Assembly (NCBI GenBank): GCA_015065585.1
Contig: SVQC01000002.1
Span: 1-64,000, forward strand
Reading direction: 5' to 3'
DNA: 64,000 bases
Source of the DNA: Oscillospiraceae bacterium
GTDB lineage: Bacteria; Bacillota; Clostridia; Oscillospirales; Acutalibacteraceae
Position 1 is the stretch's first letter, and every line of letters starts with the position of its first letter. The position numbers and the translations under genes were made by a program. The notes under the pieces are model-generated. The model did no database searches and was not told the origin of the DNA. It saw nothing but the letters and a program-made list of their open reading frames with translations. Shown piece after piece: positions 1-8,836 of this stretch.

Positions 1-31
1 CTTTTTATTGTAGCCCTACTCTTTTTATCTT

Positions 32-57
32 CCCCCAGTAGAACTGGGGGTTTATTT
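32..57 (+). terminator. Rho-independent terminator at left edge
   Basis: A perfect 8-bp stem (32-39 with 43-50) with an AGA loop is followed by TTTATTT. It would end a plus-strand transcript that enters from outside the window. No gene belonging to it is visible here. Confidence 0.6.
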
Positions 58-77
58 CCACGTCTAAAGACACCAAT

Positions 78-115
78 GAAAAACCGTGATAACTTTTGTT
101 ATCACGGTTTTAATT
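78..115. terminator. Bidirectional terminator after the 98-aa membrane protein
   Basis: A perfect 13-bp inverted repeat (81-93 with 98-110) with a TTTT loop has A residues on the left and T residues on the right. On the minus strand it lies just after the stop codon of the gene at 116-412, so it most likely ends that transcript. Confidence 0.75.
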
Positions 116-412
116 TTAGTCTCTGAATTTGCCGAAAGGTTCTTCCTGTTCAAGCAAAAGTTCTTGTTGCTTAATGGCCTTTATGTACTCACCTGTTTTA
201 TTAAGTGCAACCATCAAGGAAAAGCCGAGAACAAGCACAATTCCAATAATAGTAATTGAAATATCAATTTTATCGCTTAAAATAGCAATAACAGCTATCA
301 AAGCGGCACAAACAAAAGCCCAAACAATCCAAACAGTAGCAAATTTACCTCTGTAGCTTTTTTTTAGCTCCTTTTTCTTTTCTTCATATTTGTTCCATTT
401 ATTAATGTCCAT
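116..412 (-). CDS. Small two-helix membrane protein, function unknown
   Basis: This 98-residue protein has a charged N-terminus (about residues 1-22, rich in Lys and Glu), two hydrophobic helices (about 26-45 and 52-69) and an acidic C-terminal tail. I do not recognise a named family. A GGGGA sequence lies about 12 bases upstream of the ATG. It has its own terminator on the left. A promoter (TTTACA, 17 bases, TATAAT) lies inside the end of the amidase gene, so it is probably transcribed separately. The function is not inferable from sequence beyond an inner-membrane location. Confidence 0.65.
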   Translation of the reverse strand: MDINKWNKYEEKKKELKKSYRGKFATVWIVWAFVCAALIAVIAILSDKIDISITIIGIVLVLGFSLMVALNKTGEYIKAIKQQELLLEQEEPFGKFRD

Positions 413-443
413 TTTTTTACACGTCCCCTTGACATTTTTTTAG

Positions 444-472
444 ATTATAACACAAAAATTCACTCTTGTAAA
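444..472 (-). promoter_or_regulatory. SigA-type promoter for the 98-aa membrane protein
   Basis: On the minus strand TTTACA (472-467) and TATAAT (449-444) are separated by exactly 17 bases. It overlaps the 3' end of the amidase gene. Confidence 0.5.
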
Positions 473-1200
473 TAGGCTGAATACGAATATCCTGTATTAT
501 TGTTATATCGAATCAGATACCAATCTGGAACCTTTGACAGCACCGTTACCTGAGTTCCATTTGGTATGCTTCCCACTATTGGCGCTTCAAAAGACGGATA
601 CTGTCTTATATTAAGATTACTGCCCTCATTAGTGCGTACTGTCGCTACACTTTGTTCGCTTGGAACGTTAAAAGGTATATCAAAATAATCGGTTAAGGAT
701 AGTACCGTATTTTCAGCTATAGCGTTTATATTATTTCTTATCCACTGAGCATCGTCTATATTATCGTGAAAGGCATATTCTATAAGCACCGATGGTGCTT
801 TTGTTCTTGTAACCTCGCCGAGAGTAGTTGTTGGAACTGTTCGCACATTTTCGGGAATAGGATATATAAGTTTTAAATTATTTGCTATAATTTCCGCCGC
901 ACGCTGTCCGTTTGCGCTACCCGGAAAATAGTACACTTCAGTTCCCCGTCGGCTTCCTGCCGCGCTTTGCCCTGCAGCATTTGAATGTAAAGCAAGATGC
1001 AAATCGTAATTCCCCTGATTTGACGCTCTTATACTGCTGGCTGCGGTCATGTCAGGTGTATTTCTGACATAGTTTATTCCCGAAGCATCAAGATAAGGTA
1101 TCATTGCATCGGCAATTAGATTCATATAAAGTTCTTCATTTCCGTAATCAACATAAGGATTATACTCTTGTGTTGACGGGCTTAAGTATATAGTTGGCAT
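460..1200 (-). CDS. N-acetylmuramoyl-L-alanine amidase with SH3 domain
   Basis: This 246-residue protein is a putative zinc-dependent peptidoglycan amidase (Amidase_3 fold, about residues 1-180) followed by a bacterial SH3 domain (about 185-246) that would bind cell wall. The motif LHLALHSNA supplies a zinc His (H72), and an IEYAFHDN motif supplies the late catalytic Glu. The N-terminal GHGG motif of the family is replaced by SPSTQ, so Gln11 and Glu22/23 probably stand in as ligands; this variant is also known in phage-like and clostridial amidases. No signal peptide is present. The ATG at 1200 is chosen because GGAGGG lies 7 bases upstream; the longer GTG start at 1215 overlaps that site. 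It is the last gene of the rpoD operon. Confidence 0.85.
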   Translation of the reverse strand: MPTIYLSPSTQEYNPYVDYGNEELYMNLIADAMIPYLDASGINYVRNTPDMTAASSIRASNQGNYDLHLALHSNAAGQSAAGSRRGTEVYYFPGSANGQRAAEIIANNLKLIYPIPENVRTVPTTTLGEVTRTKAPSVLIEYAFHDNIDDAQWIRNNINAIAENTVLSLTDYFDIPFNVPSEQSVATVRTNEGSNLNIRQYPSFEAPIVGSIPNGTQVTVLSKVPDWYLIRYNNNTGYSYSAYLQE

Positions 1201-1244
1201 AATAAATCCCTCCACGAAAATATATGTCGTGTAGGGACTATTTA

Positions 1245-1787
1245 TTATTTATTTGAAAGGGAAAATCTTTCGGTTTGCTCTTTAACAACCGAGGAAAACC
1301 AACAGTACAGAGCTTCGCCCAGTTCCTGATAGACATTGTCACCGTCATGTGAGCAAAGCATGGCAAAGGTCTGCCCTATTCTTCGCTCAACCTCAGTACC
1401 GCGTCTGTATGCCAAATAATAAAATGAAAAAGCACCGGTATCGGCAGATGTTCTGTATATTTCTGGATTATTTTCTTTCAGATAATCCAGAAAAGCTTTC
1501 TGAGCAATACCGGCATCGGTATCGTCAGCGCAGTATCTCTCGAAACCTACAGTTGCCGTAAAGGAAAGAAGTAATCTTCTTTCAATAATCATATCATAAT
1601 CGCCGTCGTCATCATATTTAAAATTAGTGGCATCCTTTGAAAAAATCTGCGCAACGGCTCTGCCGAGATTACGGGCAGCATTACGCTCTGCCGCGTTGTT
1701 CTCGGTATTTTCAGCCAATATTTTGTTTCGTTTTACATCAATGCTGGGTTTGTCCCCTGCTATCTTGATATCCGAATCAAAGTTCAC
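1245..1787 (-). CDS. Unknown 180-aa soluble protein in the rpoD operon
   Basis: No family is recognised. The protein has no signal peptide or membrane segment. An Asn/Ala/Arg-rich N-terminal stretch (about residues 25-50) is followed by a mixed helical region rich in aromatic residues. Translation probably starts at a GTG (1787) two bases after the stop of the TSCPD gene, whose end contains the AGAGG ribosome binding site, so the two are likely translationally coupled. It lies 44 bases upstream of the amidase. Conservation should be checked before assigning a role. Confidence 0.7.
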   Translation of the reverse strand: MNFDSDIKIAGDKPSIDVKRNKILAENTENNAAERNAARNLGRAVAQIFSKDATNFKYDDDGDYDMIIERRLLLSFTATVGFERYCADDTDAGIAQKAFLDYLKENNPEIYRTSADTGAFSFYYLAYRRGTEVERRIGQTFAMLCSHDGDNVYQELGEALYCWFSSVVKEQTERFSLSNK

Positions 1788-1789
1788 TT

Positions 1790-2047
1790 TTAGTCCTCTT
1801 TCTTTTCCTTTAAACTTTTCAGAGCAAGAGCTAATTGTGCCGGGCAGGAAGTATCCTTAAAACCGCACTTAATACCCTCAAGACGAGTTATAACCTCATC
1901 AATATCCATGCCTTTTACAAGGGCACCGATTCCCTTTAAATTTCCATTACAACCGCCCATAAAGGATATATCAGTAATTTTTCCATCCTCTACGGTAAAA
2001 TCAATAGAACGGGAACAAACGCCTTTTGTATTATAATGATAATCCAT
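1790..2047 (-). CDS. TSCPD domain protein (TIGR03905 type)
   Basis: This 85-residue protein carries the TSCPD pattern seen also at the C-terminus of some ribonucleotide reductases: a GVCSRSIDF segment, GGCNGN near the middle, and DTSCPAQLALAL near the end. The conserved Cys residues suggest metal or nucleotide binding, but the cellular role is unknown. The ATG at 2047 is preferred because GAGG lies just upstream; the longer GTG start at 2059 overlaps that site. It follows rpoD by 12 bases and is almost certainly co-transcribed with it. Confidence 0.85.
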   Translation of the reverse strand: MDYHYNTKGVCSRSIDFTVEDGKITDISFMGGCNGNLKGIGALVKGMDIDEVITRLEGIKCGFKDTSCPAQLALALKSLKEKKED

Positions 2048-2059
2048 AATTTTCCTCAC

Positions 2060-3154
2060 TTATCTGTCTTTGAAACGATTACTGCGAACAGGATGACGAA
2101 GCTTACGGAGAGCCTTAGCCTCTATTTGACGGATACGCTCTCTTGTAACGTTGAATTCGGAGCCAACCTCTTCAAGAGTATGGCATCTGCCGTCCTGAAG
2201 ACCGAAACGAAGTCTGATAACCGCTTCTTCTCTTTCTGTAAGGGTTTTAAGAACACCGTCAATATCTTCATTGGTAATAGTTTTAAGCGCAGCTTCATCA
2301 GGGGCAAGTGCATCTTCATCTCTTATAAAGTCCATGAGACGAGAATCCTCCTCAGGACCTATTGGCGTTTCCATAGAAACAGGTTCCTGAGCCACTCTCA
2401 TAATTTCTCTTACTCTTTCAACCGGCATATCTAGCTTTTCAGCAATCATTTCTTCAGTAGGTTCATAACCATTTTCGTGAAGAAGCTGACTCTGAACACG
2501 CTTTAGACGGTTAATGGTTTCAACCATATGAACAGGGATACGGATAGTTCTGGCCTGGTCAGCAATAGCACGTGTAATTGCTTGACGAATCCACCAAGTA
2601 GCATAAGTAGAGAATTTAAATCCCTTGGTATAATCAAATTTATCTACGGCTTTGATAAGACCAACGTTACCCTCTTGGATAAGGTCTAAAAAGTACATGC
2701 CTCTGCCAACATATTTCTTAGCTATACTAACAACGAGTCGCAGATTAGCCTCGGCAAGTCTGCGCTTGGCTTTTTCATCGCCATCAGCAATCTTAACGGC
2801 AAGCTCAATCTCCTCGTCACTAGACAAAAGCGGAACTCTGCCTATTTCACGAAGATAAACTTTTACCGGGTCATCAAGGGACATGCTTTCAAGAGCAGCT
2901 GTATCATCAAGATTATCAATGTCCATTTCCTCTAACTTCAAATCGTCATCTGTAGGTTCTTCATCGTAATCAAGTTCAAGTAGTTCGGGCTCGTCATAAA
3001 GTTCCTCAAGATTTTCGGGTGCATTTTCTATTTCGTCAATAGAAAGCTTGTCCGTTTTATCATTATTATAATCATTTTGAAAATCAAGGTCGTTATTATT
3101 TTCGGTATTTTCTTCCACCGATTTATTGAGCTTCTTTTCCTTTTCCATATCCAT
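2060..3154 (-). CDS. rpoD: RNA polymerase primary sigma factor RpoD/SigA
   Basis: This is the housekeeping sigma factor that directs RNA polymerase to TTGACA/TATAAT promoters, of which many occur in this window. The N-terminal 85 residues are acidic and of low complexity. Region 1.2 ([11 protein letters not shown]), region 2 with the -10 recognition helix ([14 protein letters not shown]), region 3, and region 4 with the -35 helix-turn-helix ([19 protein letters not shown]) follow in order. The length of 364 residues is normal for Clostridia. GGGAG lies 7 bases before the ATG. It follows dnaG immediately, the classical macromolecular-synthesis order. Confidence 0.98.
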   Translation of the reverse strand: MDMEKEKKLNKSVEENTENNNDLDFQNDYNNDKTDKLSIDEIENAPENLEELYDEPELLELDYDEEPTDDDLKLEEMDIDNLDDTAALESMSLDDPVKVYLREIGRVPLLSSDEEIELAVKIADGDEKAKRRLAEANLRLVVSIAKKYVGRGMYFLDLIQEGNVGLIKAVDKFDYTKGFKFSTYATWWIRQAITRAIADQARTIRIPVHMVETINRLKRVQSQLLHENGYEPTEEMIAEKLDMPVERVREIMRVAQEPVSMETPIGPEEDSRLMDFIRDEDALAPDEAALKTITNEDIDGVLKTLTEREEAVIRLRFGLQDGRCHTLEEVGSEFNVTRERIRQIEAKALRKLRHPVRSNRFKDR

Positions 3155-3155
3155 T

Positions 3156-4922
3156 CTATTCTCCCTTTTTTTCTCTGAGCAAAGTCTGCATCCTGTTTAT
3201 CCAGTCATCTTCGTTTTCTTCGCCCTCTTTAGTTTTTAAAAGATTTTCTTTATTTAAAACTTCAATACTGTCATTTAAAAGCTGTACAGGATTTCTTTCA
3301 GCCTTAACACCGCTTTGAAGAGATACTATGTAGCCAAGTTCTGGCGGTGTGTATTGTTGTCCAAACAAAGAAATATCAATATTAATTTCTTCCTTTAACG
3401 CGTTGTAAATATCCCCATATATACGACGGTTAACAGAAGTAATAAACTTTTCAGGAGGAAGCGCTTCCTCCACCCTACCAAAATAATCAGGATGAGCAAA
3501 TAAAACCGAAATAATAGTTTCTTCGGCTACTGCCGCCCGTTTGTTAAAGCGTTTTTCGGGGTTTATATCATTTCTGCTGTACTTTGGTGTTACAGCGTCA
3601 TTAATTTCTTTTCTGATTTTCTTTTTGGCGTTATTTTCTCTTATCCGCCTTATGGCGTTATCGACGGCATTCTTTGAAAAACCATACTTTTCGGCTAATC
3701 TGCCCGAATATAAATCTATAGTCAGTTCATCACCCGTCTGAGCAAGAATTTCGGCAGCCACTTTAAGATAAGCAAGTTTTCCGTCATCAGAAGAGGTATC
3801 AATATTCTCCCCTGCTTTCCGTAGCTTGTATTCAATATCGCTTTCACTTTTATCAATAAGTGCCTTGAACTTTTCGGGGGAATTTTTCTTAATATAATCA
3901 TCGGGGTCTTTTCCGTCGGGAATAACGACAACTCTGGTGGGAAGCCCTGAATCCTTAAGAGTTTCCAACGCTCTTTGAACTGCTTTCTGACCCGCAGAGT
4001 CAGCATCAAGACATATAACAAGTTCTTTTGTATATCTGCTAAGAAGCTTGCCTTGCTCCACCGTAAAGGCAGTACCGAGAGCAGCAACCGTATTGGTAAA
4101 TCCCGCCTGGTAAAGAGAAATAACGTCCATATTTCCCTCTACCAAAATCACCCTGTCGGCGCAATCATTTTTAGCAAGGTTAAAACCGTAAAGATTTTCA
4201 CCTTTTTTATATACGGGAGTATCCTGAGTGTTAACATATTTCCCCGTTGCCTTATCGTCATCCGGTCTAGCGCGACCGCTAAAGGCAATTACGCTTCCCC
4301 TAAGATTTATTATCGGGAACATAACGCGGTTTCTAAAACGGTCAAAATATGTACCTCTCTGACTTTTTGAAATTACATTTGCCTGTAGCATATCGGCAAT
4401 ACTGTAACCCTTAGAAGTAAGATGTTTTAAAAGCGCATCCCATTTATCAGGTGCACAGCCTAACCCGAAACGGCGTATCGTATTAATATTTAAACCTCTG
4501 CCAATAAGATAATCAAGCGCCCATTTACCCTCAGACGACATAAGACAGCTATGAAAAAATCTAGCGGATTCCCGGTTAATTTCAAGAATAGTCTGTTTAA
4601 GACGGGCTAACGTGTTATCCTCGGAATTATCATCAGGTATAACTATTCCTGCTTTATCAGCAAGATATTTAAGAGATTCTACGTAATCAAGATGTTCTAT
4701 CATACCGGTAAAGGTTATAACATCTCCACCTACGCCGCAGCCAAAGCAGTAAAATGAGCCGTTTTCGGGATACAAAGTAAATGAAGGAGTTTTTTCGTTA
4801 TGGAAAGGACAAAGGCCGATAAGATTCTTGCCTCTGCGCTTTAATACCACATACTGAGATATTACCGATTCAATATCATTACGATATTTTATCTCGGCTA
4901 TTGTATCCTGCGGTATAGCCAT
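3156..4922 (-). CDS. dnaG: DNA primase DnaG
   Basis: DnaG makes RNA primers at the replication fork and binds the DnaB helicase through its C-terminus. The 588-residue protein has a CHC2 zinc finger (C38, H41, C59, C62), a TOPRIM catalytic core (VEGNMDV, then [10 protein letters not shown]) and a C-terminal helicase-binding region. The ATG at 4922 has AGGAG 8 bases upstream and matches the usual N-terminus; a longer frame to 4967 would overlap dgt and lacks support. The gene lies between dgt and rpoD in one operon. Confidence 0.97.
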   Translation of the reverse strand: MAIPQDTIAEIKYRNDIESVISQYVVLKRRGKNLIGLCPFHNEKTPSFTLYPENGSFYCFGCGVGGDVITFTGMIEHLDYVESLKYLADKAGIVIPDDNSEDNTLARLKQTILEINRESARFFHSCLMSSEGKWALDYLIGRGLNINTIRRFGLGCAPDKWDALLKHLTSKGYSIADMLQANVISKSQRGTYFDRFRNRVMFPIINLRGSVIAFSGRARPDDDKATGKYVNTQDTPVYKKGENLYGFNLAKNDCADRVILVEGNMDVISLYQAGFTNTVAALGTAFTVEQGKLLSRYTKELVICLDADSAGQKAVQRALETLKDSGLPTRVVVIPDGKDPDDYIKKNSPEKFKALIDKSESDIEYKLRKAGENIDTSSDDGKLAYLKVAAEILAQTGDELTIDLYSGRLAEKYGFSKNAVDNAIRRIRENNAKKKIRKEINDAVTPKYSRNDINPEKRFNKRAAVAEETIISVLFAHPDYFGRVEEALPPEKFITSVNRRIYGDIYNALKEEINIDISLFGQQYTPPELGYIVSLQSGVKAERNPVQLLNDSIEVLNKENLLKTKEGEENEDDWINRMQTLLREKKGE

Positions 4923-4941
4923 AAAATCACTCCTTTGTATT

Positions 4942-5940
4942 TTATTTTTGCCATGACCCCGGCACATAAATCTTCTGGTAAACTACCGTAGCATAATGGT
5001 CAGTCATACCTGCAATATAGTCAACCACAGCCCGTTCTTTACCGCTATGTTCACAAATTTCCCTATATTCTTTTGGAAGCTTGTCTGCATTAGCTATATA
5101 GTAATCATAAAGACCCTTGACAAAATCATAAACCTTTGTTTCCTCTGATTTAGCCTTAGGATTTCTGTAAACATATTCGAAAAGGAAATCGTGAAGACGG
5201 TCAAAGCAATCCTTGGTCTTTTCATCCATACATATGGTTTCCTTGCTGTTATTTATAACCGATAACACGAGGGTATTTATTCTGTCACTCTTTGAATTAC
5301 CTAAATAAGTTTTTATATCTTCGGGTATATCATCGCCACTTATTATACCTCCGCGTATAGCGTCGTCAATATCGTGGTTAATATAAGCGATTCTGTCTGA
5401 GATACGAACAACTCTTCCCTCTAAGGTTTCAGCTTCATCGCCCTTAGTGTGACATTTTATACCGTTAAGTACTTCATAGGTGAGATTAAGTCCCTTGCCT
5501 TCTTTTTCTAAGAATTCACAAACCCGAACGCTATGCTCATAATGGGTAAAACTAAAGGGTGCAAGTGCATCTAAAGCCCTTTCCCCAGCATGTCCGAAAG
5601 GTGTATGTCCTAAATCGTGACCTAAAGCAATAGCCTCTGTTAAATCTTCATTAAGACGCATTGCCCTTGCTATTGTACGTGCTATCTGAGATACCTCTAA
5701 AGTATGGGTAAGTCGTGTTCTGTAATGGTCAGACTCAGGGGATAAAAACACTTGTGTTTTATGCTTTAGGCGTCTGAATGCCTTAGAGTGTATAATACGG
5801 TCGCGGTCGCGCTGAAAATCTGTACGTATTTCACATTTCTGTTCCTCTTTTTTTCTGCCTTTACTCATATCACTGAAAGCGGCACAGGGAGAAAGAATTA
5901 AATGCTCGGTTTTTTCAATACGACAACGGATATTCTCCAT
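4942..5940 (-). CDS. dgt: dGTPase-like HD-domain triphosphohydrolase
   Basis: This protein probably hydrolyses dGTP or other dNTPs to the nucleoside and triphosphate. The HD-domain metal ligands are visible as RLTHTLEVSQ, then GHDLGHTPFGHAGE, and a later SDRIAYINHDIDD segment. At 332 residues it matches the short Firmicute subfamily. AGGAG lies 8 bases before the ATG. It is followed after 19 bases by dnaG, an arrangement widespread in Clostridia, which fits coupling of dNTP pools with replication. Confidence 0.93.
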   Translation of the reverse strand: MENIRCRIEKTEHLILSPCAAFSDMSKGRKKEEQKCEIRTDFQRDRDRIIHSKAFRRLKHKTQVFLSPESDHYRTRLTHTLEVSQIARTIARAMRLNEDLTEAIALGHDLGHTPFGHAGERALDALAPFSFTHYEHSVRVCEFLEKEGKGLNLTYEVLNGIKCHTKGDEAETLEGRVVRISDRIAYINHDIDDAIRGGIISGDDIPEDIKTYLGNSKSDRINTLVLSVINNSKETICMDEKTKDCFDRLHDFLFEYVYRNPKAKSEETKVYDFVKGLYDYYIANADKLPKEYREICEHSGKERAVVDYIAGMTDHYATVVYQKIYVPGSWQK

Positions 5941-5993
5941 ATTTTCACTCCTATCTATCTATTATATACGCAAAAAGTTTTAAAATACCTTTT

Positions 5994-6623
5994 TTATTTT
6001 ATATTTTTTACCTTGGAAAATATTTTTCCTTTTTCTTCTAAGACAAGTTTCCCAAAAAAAGCGTCAGTAAAAGCGGTTTCAAATTTCTCTTTTTTGCTGT
6101 CCTCAATAGTAAATTCTATCAATACATTTTCCTCAAAAACTGTATTGACCACTATTGCATTATTATTTTCTATAAAAGGTACAATACGATTATATTGCTG
6201 ATAGTCACAGCAAGTAGCCAGCTTCGTAATTAGTCCCATTTCAATTATATCAGCATTATTCAAAGCATTTTTAGTTGCCTCGCTGTACGCCCTTACAAGT
6301 CCGCCCGTGCCAAGAAGTATACCTCCGAAATAACGGGTGACTACGACGCAGATATTAGTAAGGTCGTTTTTGGTTATTATATCTAGAACAGGCTTACCGG
6401 CAGTAGAATGAGGCTCACCGTCGTCAGAAAATCTGGCAGTACCTGTTTTTAAAATATAAGCGAAAACATTATGTTTTGCATCCCAGTACTTAGTTTTCAT
6501 TTCCTTAACAAACAAAAGTGCTTCTTCTTCAGTAGCTATGGGTATAATATTAGCAATGAATTTAGAACGTTTTTCTTCGTATTCTCCCTGACAAGCCGAT
6601 TCTATCGTCAGATATCCTTGCAT
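5994..6623 (-). CDS. yigZ: YigZ/IMPACT family protein
   Basis: This 209-residue protein belongs to the conserved YigZ (UPF0029/IMPACT) family. The N-terminal IMPACT domain carries the signature FSDDGEPHSTAGKP and then VVVTRYFGGILLGTGGLVRAY. A C-terminal ferredoxin-like domain (DUF1949) follows. A translation-related role has been suggested for the family, but the biochemistry is uncertain. AGGTGG lies about 8 bases upstream of the ATG. The gene starts about 33 bases after the rpmE terminator and stops 53 bases before dgt, so it may be the first gene of the rpoD operon. Confidence 0.92.
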   Translation of the reverse strand: MQGYLTIESACQGEYEEKRSKFIANIIPIATEEEALLFVKEMKTKYWDAKHNVFAYILKTGTARFSDDGEPHSTAGKPVLDIITKNDLTNICVVVTRYFGGILLGTGGLVRAYSEATKNALNNADIIEMGLITKLATCCDYQQYNRIVPFIENNNAIVVNTVFEENVLIEFTIEDSKKEKFETAFTDAFFGKLVLEEKGKIFSKVKNIK

Positions 6624-6649
6624 AGTACACCCACCTTTTTAATAAATAG

Positions 6650-6682
6650 AAAATAAAACCGCAACCAAAAACTTGGTTGCGG
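6650..6682 (-). terminator. rpmE terminator
   Basis: A perfect 10-bp stem (6659-6668 with 6673-6682) with an AAAC loop has an A-rich left flank, giving a U-tract on the minus strand. It lies directly after rpmE. Confidence 0.85.
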
Positions 6683-6690
6683 AATTGTAA

Positions 6691-6888
6691 TTATAAGCCG
6701 TAACGCTTTCTGAACTTGTCAACGCGACCGCCGGTATCAACCAGCTTCTGTTTTCCGGTAAAGAACGGATGACATTTAGAGCAGATATCAAGATGAATAT
6801 CTTCCTTAGTTGAACGAGTTTCAAACTCCGCACCACATGCACATCTAACTACGACTTTTTCGTATTTTGGATGTATACCCTCTTTCAT
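6691..6888 (-). CDS. rpmE: 50S ribosomal protein L31
   Basis: L31 is a small component of the large ribosomal subunit. The 65-residue protein starts [12 protein letters not shown] and contains CAC and CSKC motifs, so it is the zinc-binding form, and it ends with the conserved [19 protein letters not shown] lies 8 bases before the ATG. It is flanked by its own promoter and terminator, so it is monocistronic. Confidence 0.98.
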   Translation of the reverse strand: MKEGIHPKYEKVVVRCACGAEFETRSTKEDIHLDICSKCHPFFTGKQKLVDTGGRVDKFRKRYGL

Positions 6889-6927
6889 TACAGTGTCACC
6901 TCTTTCAAATTTTTCGTTAACATTGGT

Positions 6928-6956
6928 ATATTACCACACTTTAACATAAAATGCAA
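6928..6956 (-). promoter_or_regulatory. SigA-type promoter of rpmE
   Basis: On the minus strand TTGCAT (6956-6951) and TAATAT (6933-6928) are separated by 17 bases. The expected start lies about 35 bases before the rpmE ATG. Confidence 0.6.
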
Positions 6957-6959
6957 GAA

Positions 6960-7559
6960 TTATTTTTTATTTTTTGAAAAGATTTTTTTAATATCTTCAT
7001 AAACCTCTACACTTTTGAATTTTACGGTGTATTTACGGCTGTTTGTTACTATCTCTGCAGACGAACTGTTAAGGGCGTCTTCAATATCTGCGGCTGAGCC
7101 TACGCATACCGCCGGAAACATAACGCACCACCAGTTTTTGCCCTCGCCACTGCCTATATCAATATTAAGAGATTTGTATACTCCAGCAGGAAGCGTAAAG
7201 TCTTCGTATTCCCTGTTTTCAAAATAGGAATCACCTACGCTGACTGTTACTTCATAATCATAGCCTTGCTCTTTTATTATATTTTGCGCTATATTTTTGA
7301 AATTTTCTATATTATTTTCTGCATATTCTATAGCGCTGTCCAAATTTTCACATTCGCCGAAGTGTTCACCCTCAAAAAGAAGTATTGCATCTCTCACCTT
7401 AAGCTTTAAAGCTTGGTCAAATTCGCTATTGGAATTTGCTCTTATATGAAGCCTGAAAACATTGTCTCTTACATCCTGACATAAGGCATCAAATCTGGCA
7501 AAACTTAAACATACCGAAAAAATAAGTGAAAAAATTATTGCTGTACGAAATTTATTCAT
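6960..7559 (-). CDS. spoIIR: Stage II sporulation protein R (SpoIIR)
   Basis: SpoIIR is the secreted forespore signal that triggers processing of pro-SigE in the mother cell through SpoIIGA. The 199-residue protein has an N-terminal signal-like hydrophobic segment (about residues 5-22), the family motif RLHIRANSNSEFDQALKLKV, and the downstream block LPAGVYKSLNI followed by GKNWWCVMFP. The ATG at 7559 is preferred because GGAGG lies 9 bases upstream. It follows ispE by 43 bases, a neighbourhood common in Clostridia. It shows that the organism is a spore former or descends from one. Confidence 0.95.
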   Translation of the reverse strand: MNKFRTAIIFSLIFSVCLSFARFDALCQDVRDNVFRLHIRANSNSEFDQALKLKVRDAILLFEGEHFGECENLDSAIEYAENNIENFKNIAQNIIKEQGYDYEVTVSVGDSYFENREYEDFTLPAGVYKSLNIDIGSGEGKNWWCVMFPAVCVGSAADIEDALNSSSAEIVTNSRKYTVKFKSVEVYEDIKKIFSKNKK

Positions 7560-7602
7560 AATCACATTCCTCCGCGATTATGATAGACCGTATTTTATTT
7601 TT

Positions 7603-8445
7603 TTATTCACCTATTGCAGTTACATTGAATATTACGGGATATTTTTGTTTTAGTTTTTCAAAAGCATTCGCTGCACTGTTACTGTTTTTATAAAAACCGA
7701 TTACGGTAGGTCCGCTTCCCGACAAAGAAACCTTTAAAGCATTATTGCTTTCTAAATCTTTTTTTATTTTTTCATAATCCCAGACAAGAGAAAAATCATT
7801 ATGCACGGCGGTTAAAAAATTCCTTTCTTCATTATTTTTAAGCGCGGTTACCATAATATCGTTTCTGTTTTCGGTTTTAAGGCTTTCTGCTTTTAAATCA
7901 AACTCCTTATACATTAAAGCAGTAGAGGCTTTTTCTTCTGCCTTAATAAGTACCATATAAATCGGGAGATTTCTTATTATTTTTTCGTTATTTTCGCCTA
8001 TTCCCGTCACCCTGGCACATCCACCTTTAAGAAAGAACGGTACATCAGCACCAAGTTTTAGTGCAATACTGCATAAATGCTTATCTGTGAGAGGTTTCTT
8101 GTATATCTCATTTAATAAAGATAAAACTGCCGCCGCGTCGGAACTTCCTCCGCCAAGACCTGCGGCAAGCGGAATATTTTTTTCAATTTCAATACTAAAG
8201 GTATCACTGCTATCGATTTCCTCTAAAAAGAGCTTAGCTGCAGAGTAACATATATTATTTTCATCAGACAAATTATCAATATTGGAAATAACCTTTATTT
8301 TTCCATCAGAATTAGGTGATATTTTTACGGTATCATAAAGAGATATTTCCTGCATCACAGTATCAAGCAAATGATATCCGTCCCGTCTTTTGCCGGTTAT
8401 ATAAAGGGATAAATTAACCTTAGCGTATGCTTTTTTACTAAACAT
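7603..8445 (-). CDS. ispE: 4-diphosphocytidyl-2-C-methyl-D-erythritol kinase
   Basis: IspE phosphorylates the 2-hydroxyl of CDP-methylerythritol with ATP, a step of the MEP isoprenoid pathway. The 280-residue GHMP kinase has the N-terminal KAYAKVNLSLYI, the ATP-binding PLAAGLGGGSSDAA motif, and the C-terminal SLSGSGPTVIGF motif. AGGAGG lies 7 bases before the ATG. It is the first gene of a short operon with spoIIR. Confidence 0.96.
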   Translation of the reverse strand: MFSKKAYAKVNLSLYITGKRRDGYHLLDTVMQEISLYDTVKISPNSDGKIKVISNIDNLSDENNICYSAAKLFLEEIDSSDTFSIEIEKNIPLAAGLGGGSSDAAAVLSLLNEIYKKPLTDKHLCSIALKLGADVPFFLKGGCARVTGIGENNEKIIRNLPIYMVLIKAEEKASTALMYKEFDLKAESLKTENRNDIMVTALKNNEERNFLTAVHNDFSLVWDYEKIKKDLESNNALKVSLSGSGPTVIGFYKNSNSAANAFEKLKQKYPVIFNVTAIGE

Positions 8446-8498
8446 TTCTTCGCCTCCTTTATCATTTTATCACAAACGCCGATATTTTAAAAGATATA

Positions 8499-8527
8499 TT
8501 TACATTTTATATTAAATATGGTATATT
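8499..8527 (+). promoter_or_regulatory. SigA-type promoter of the ACT/UPF0210 pair
   Basis: TTTACA (8499-8504) and TATATT (8522-8527) are separated by 17 bases, with the start codon about 30 bases downstream. Confidence 0.5.
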
Positions 8528-8557
8528 ATCCTTAAATATTTCTTTAGAGGTGTATGT

Positions 8558-8827
8558 ATGAAAATCGTTATTTCTGTTATCGGCAAGGACTGTGTCGGTA
8601 TTTTAGCAGGTGTTTCAAACAAGTGCGCTGATTTCGGCGTAAATATCATTGACGTTTCACAGTCGGTTCTTCAGGATATGTTCTGTATGATTATGATTTG
8701 TGATATAAGCAAGCTTACCGTTGATTTCAACGAGTTCGCCGACAATATATCTGCATACGGCAAAGAAAAAAATCTATCCATCCACGCTATGCACGAAGAT
8801 ATTTTCAATTCGATGCATAAGATTTAA
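8558..8827 (+). CDS. ACT domain protein, UPF0237 family
   Basis: This 89-residue single ACT domain begins with the typical KIVISVIGKDCVGILAGVS, a ligand-binding beta-alpha-beta start seen in amino-acid-sensing regulators. The ligand is not known. GAGG lies 7 bases before the ATG. The next gene starts 9 bases after its stop. The pairing with a UPF0210 protein is strongly conserved in Firmicutes, which suggests that the ACT domain regulates its partner. Confidence 0.93.
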   Translation: MKIVISVIGKDCVGILAGVSNKCADFGVNIIDVSQSVLQDMFCMIMICDISKLTVDFNEFADNISAYGKEKNLSIHAMHEDIFNSMHKI

Positions 8828-8836
8828 GGTGATACT

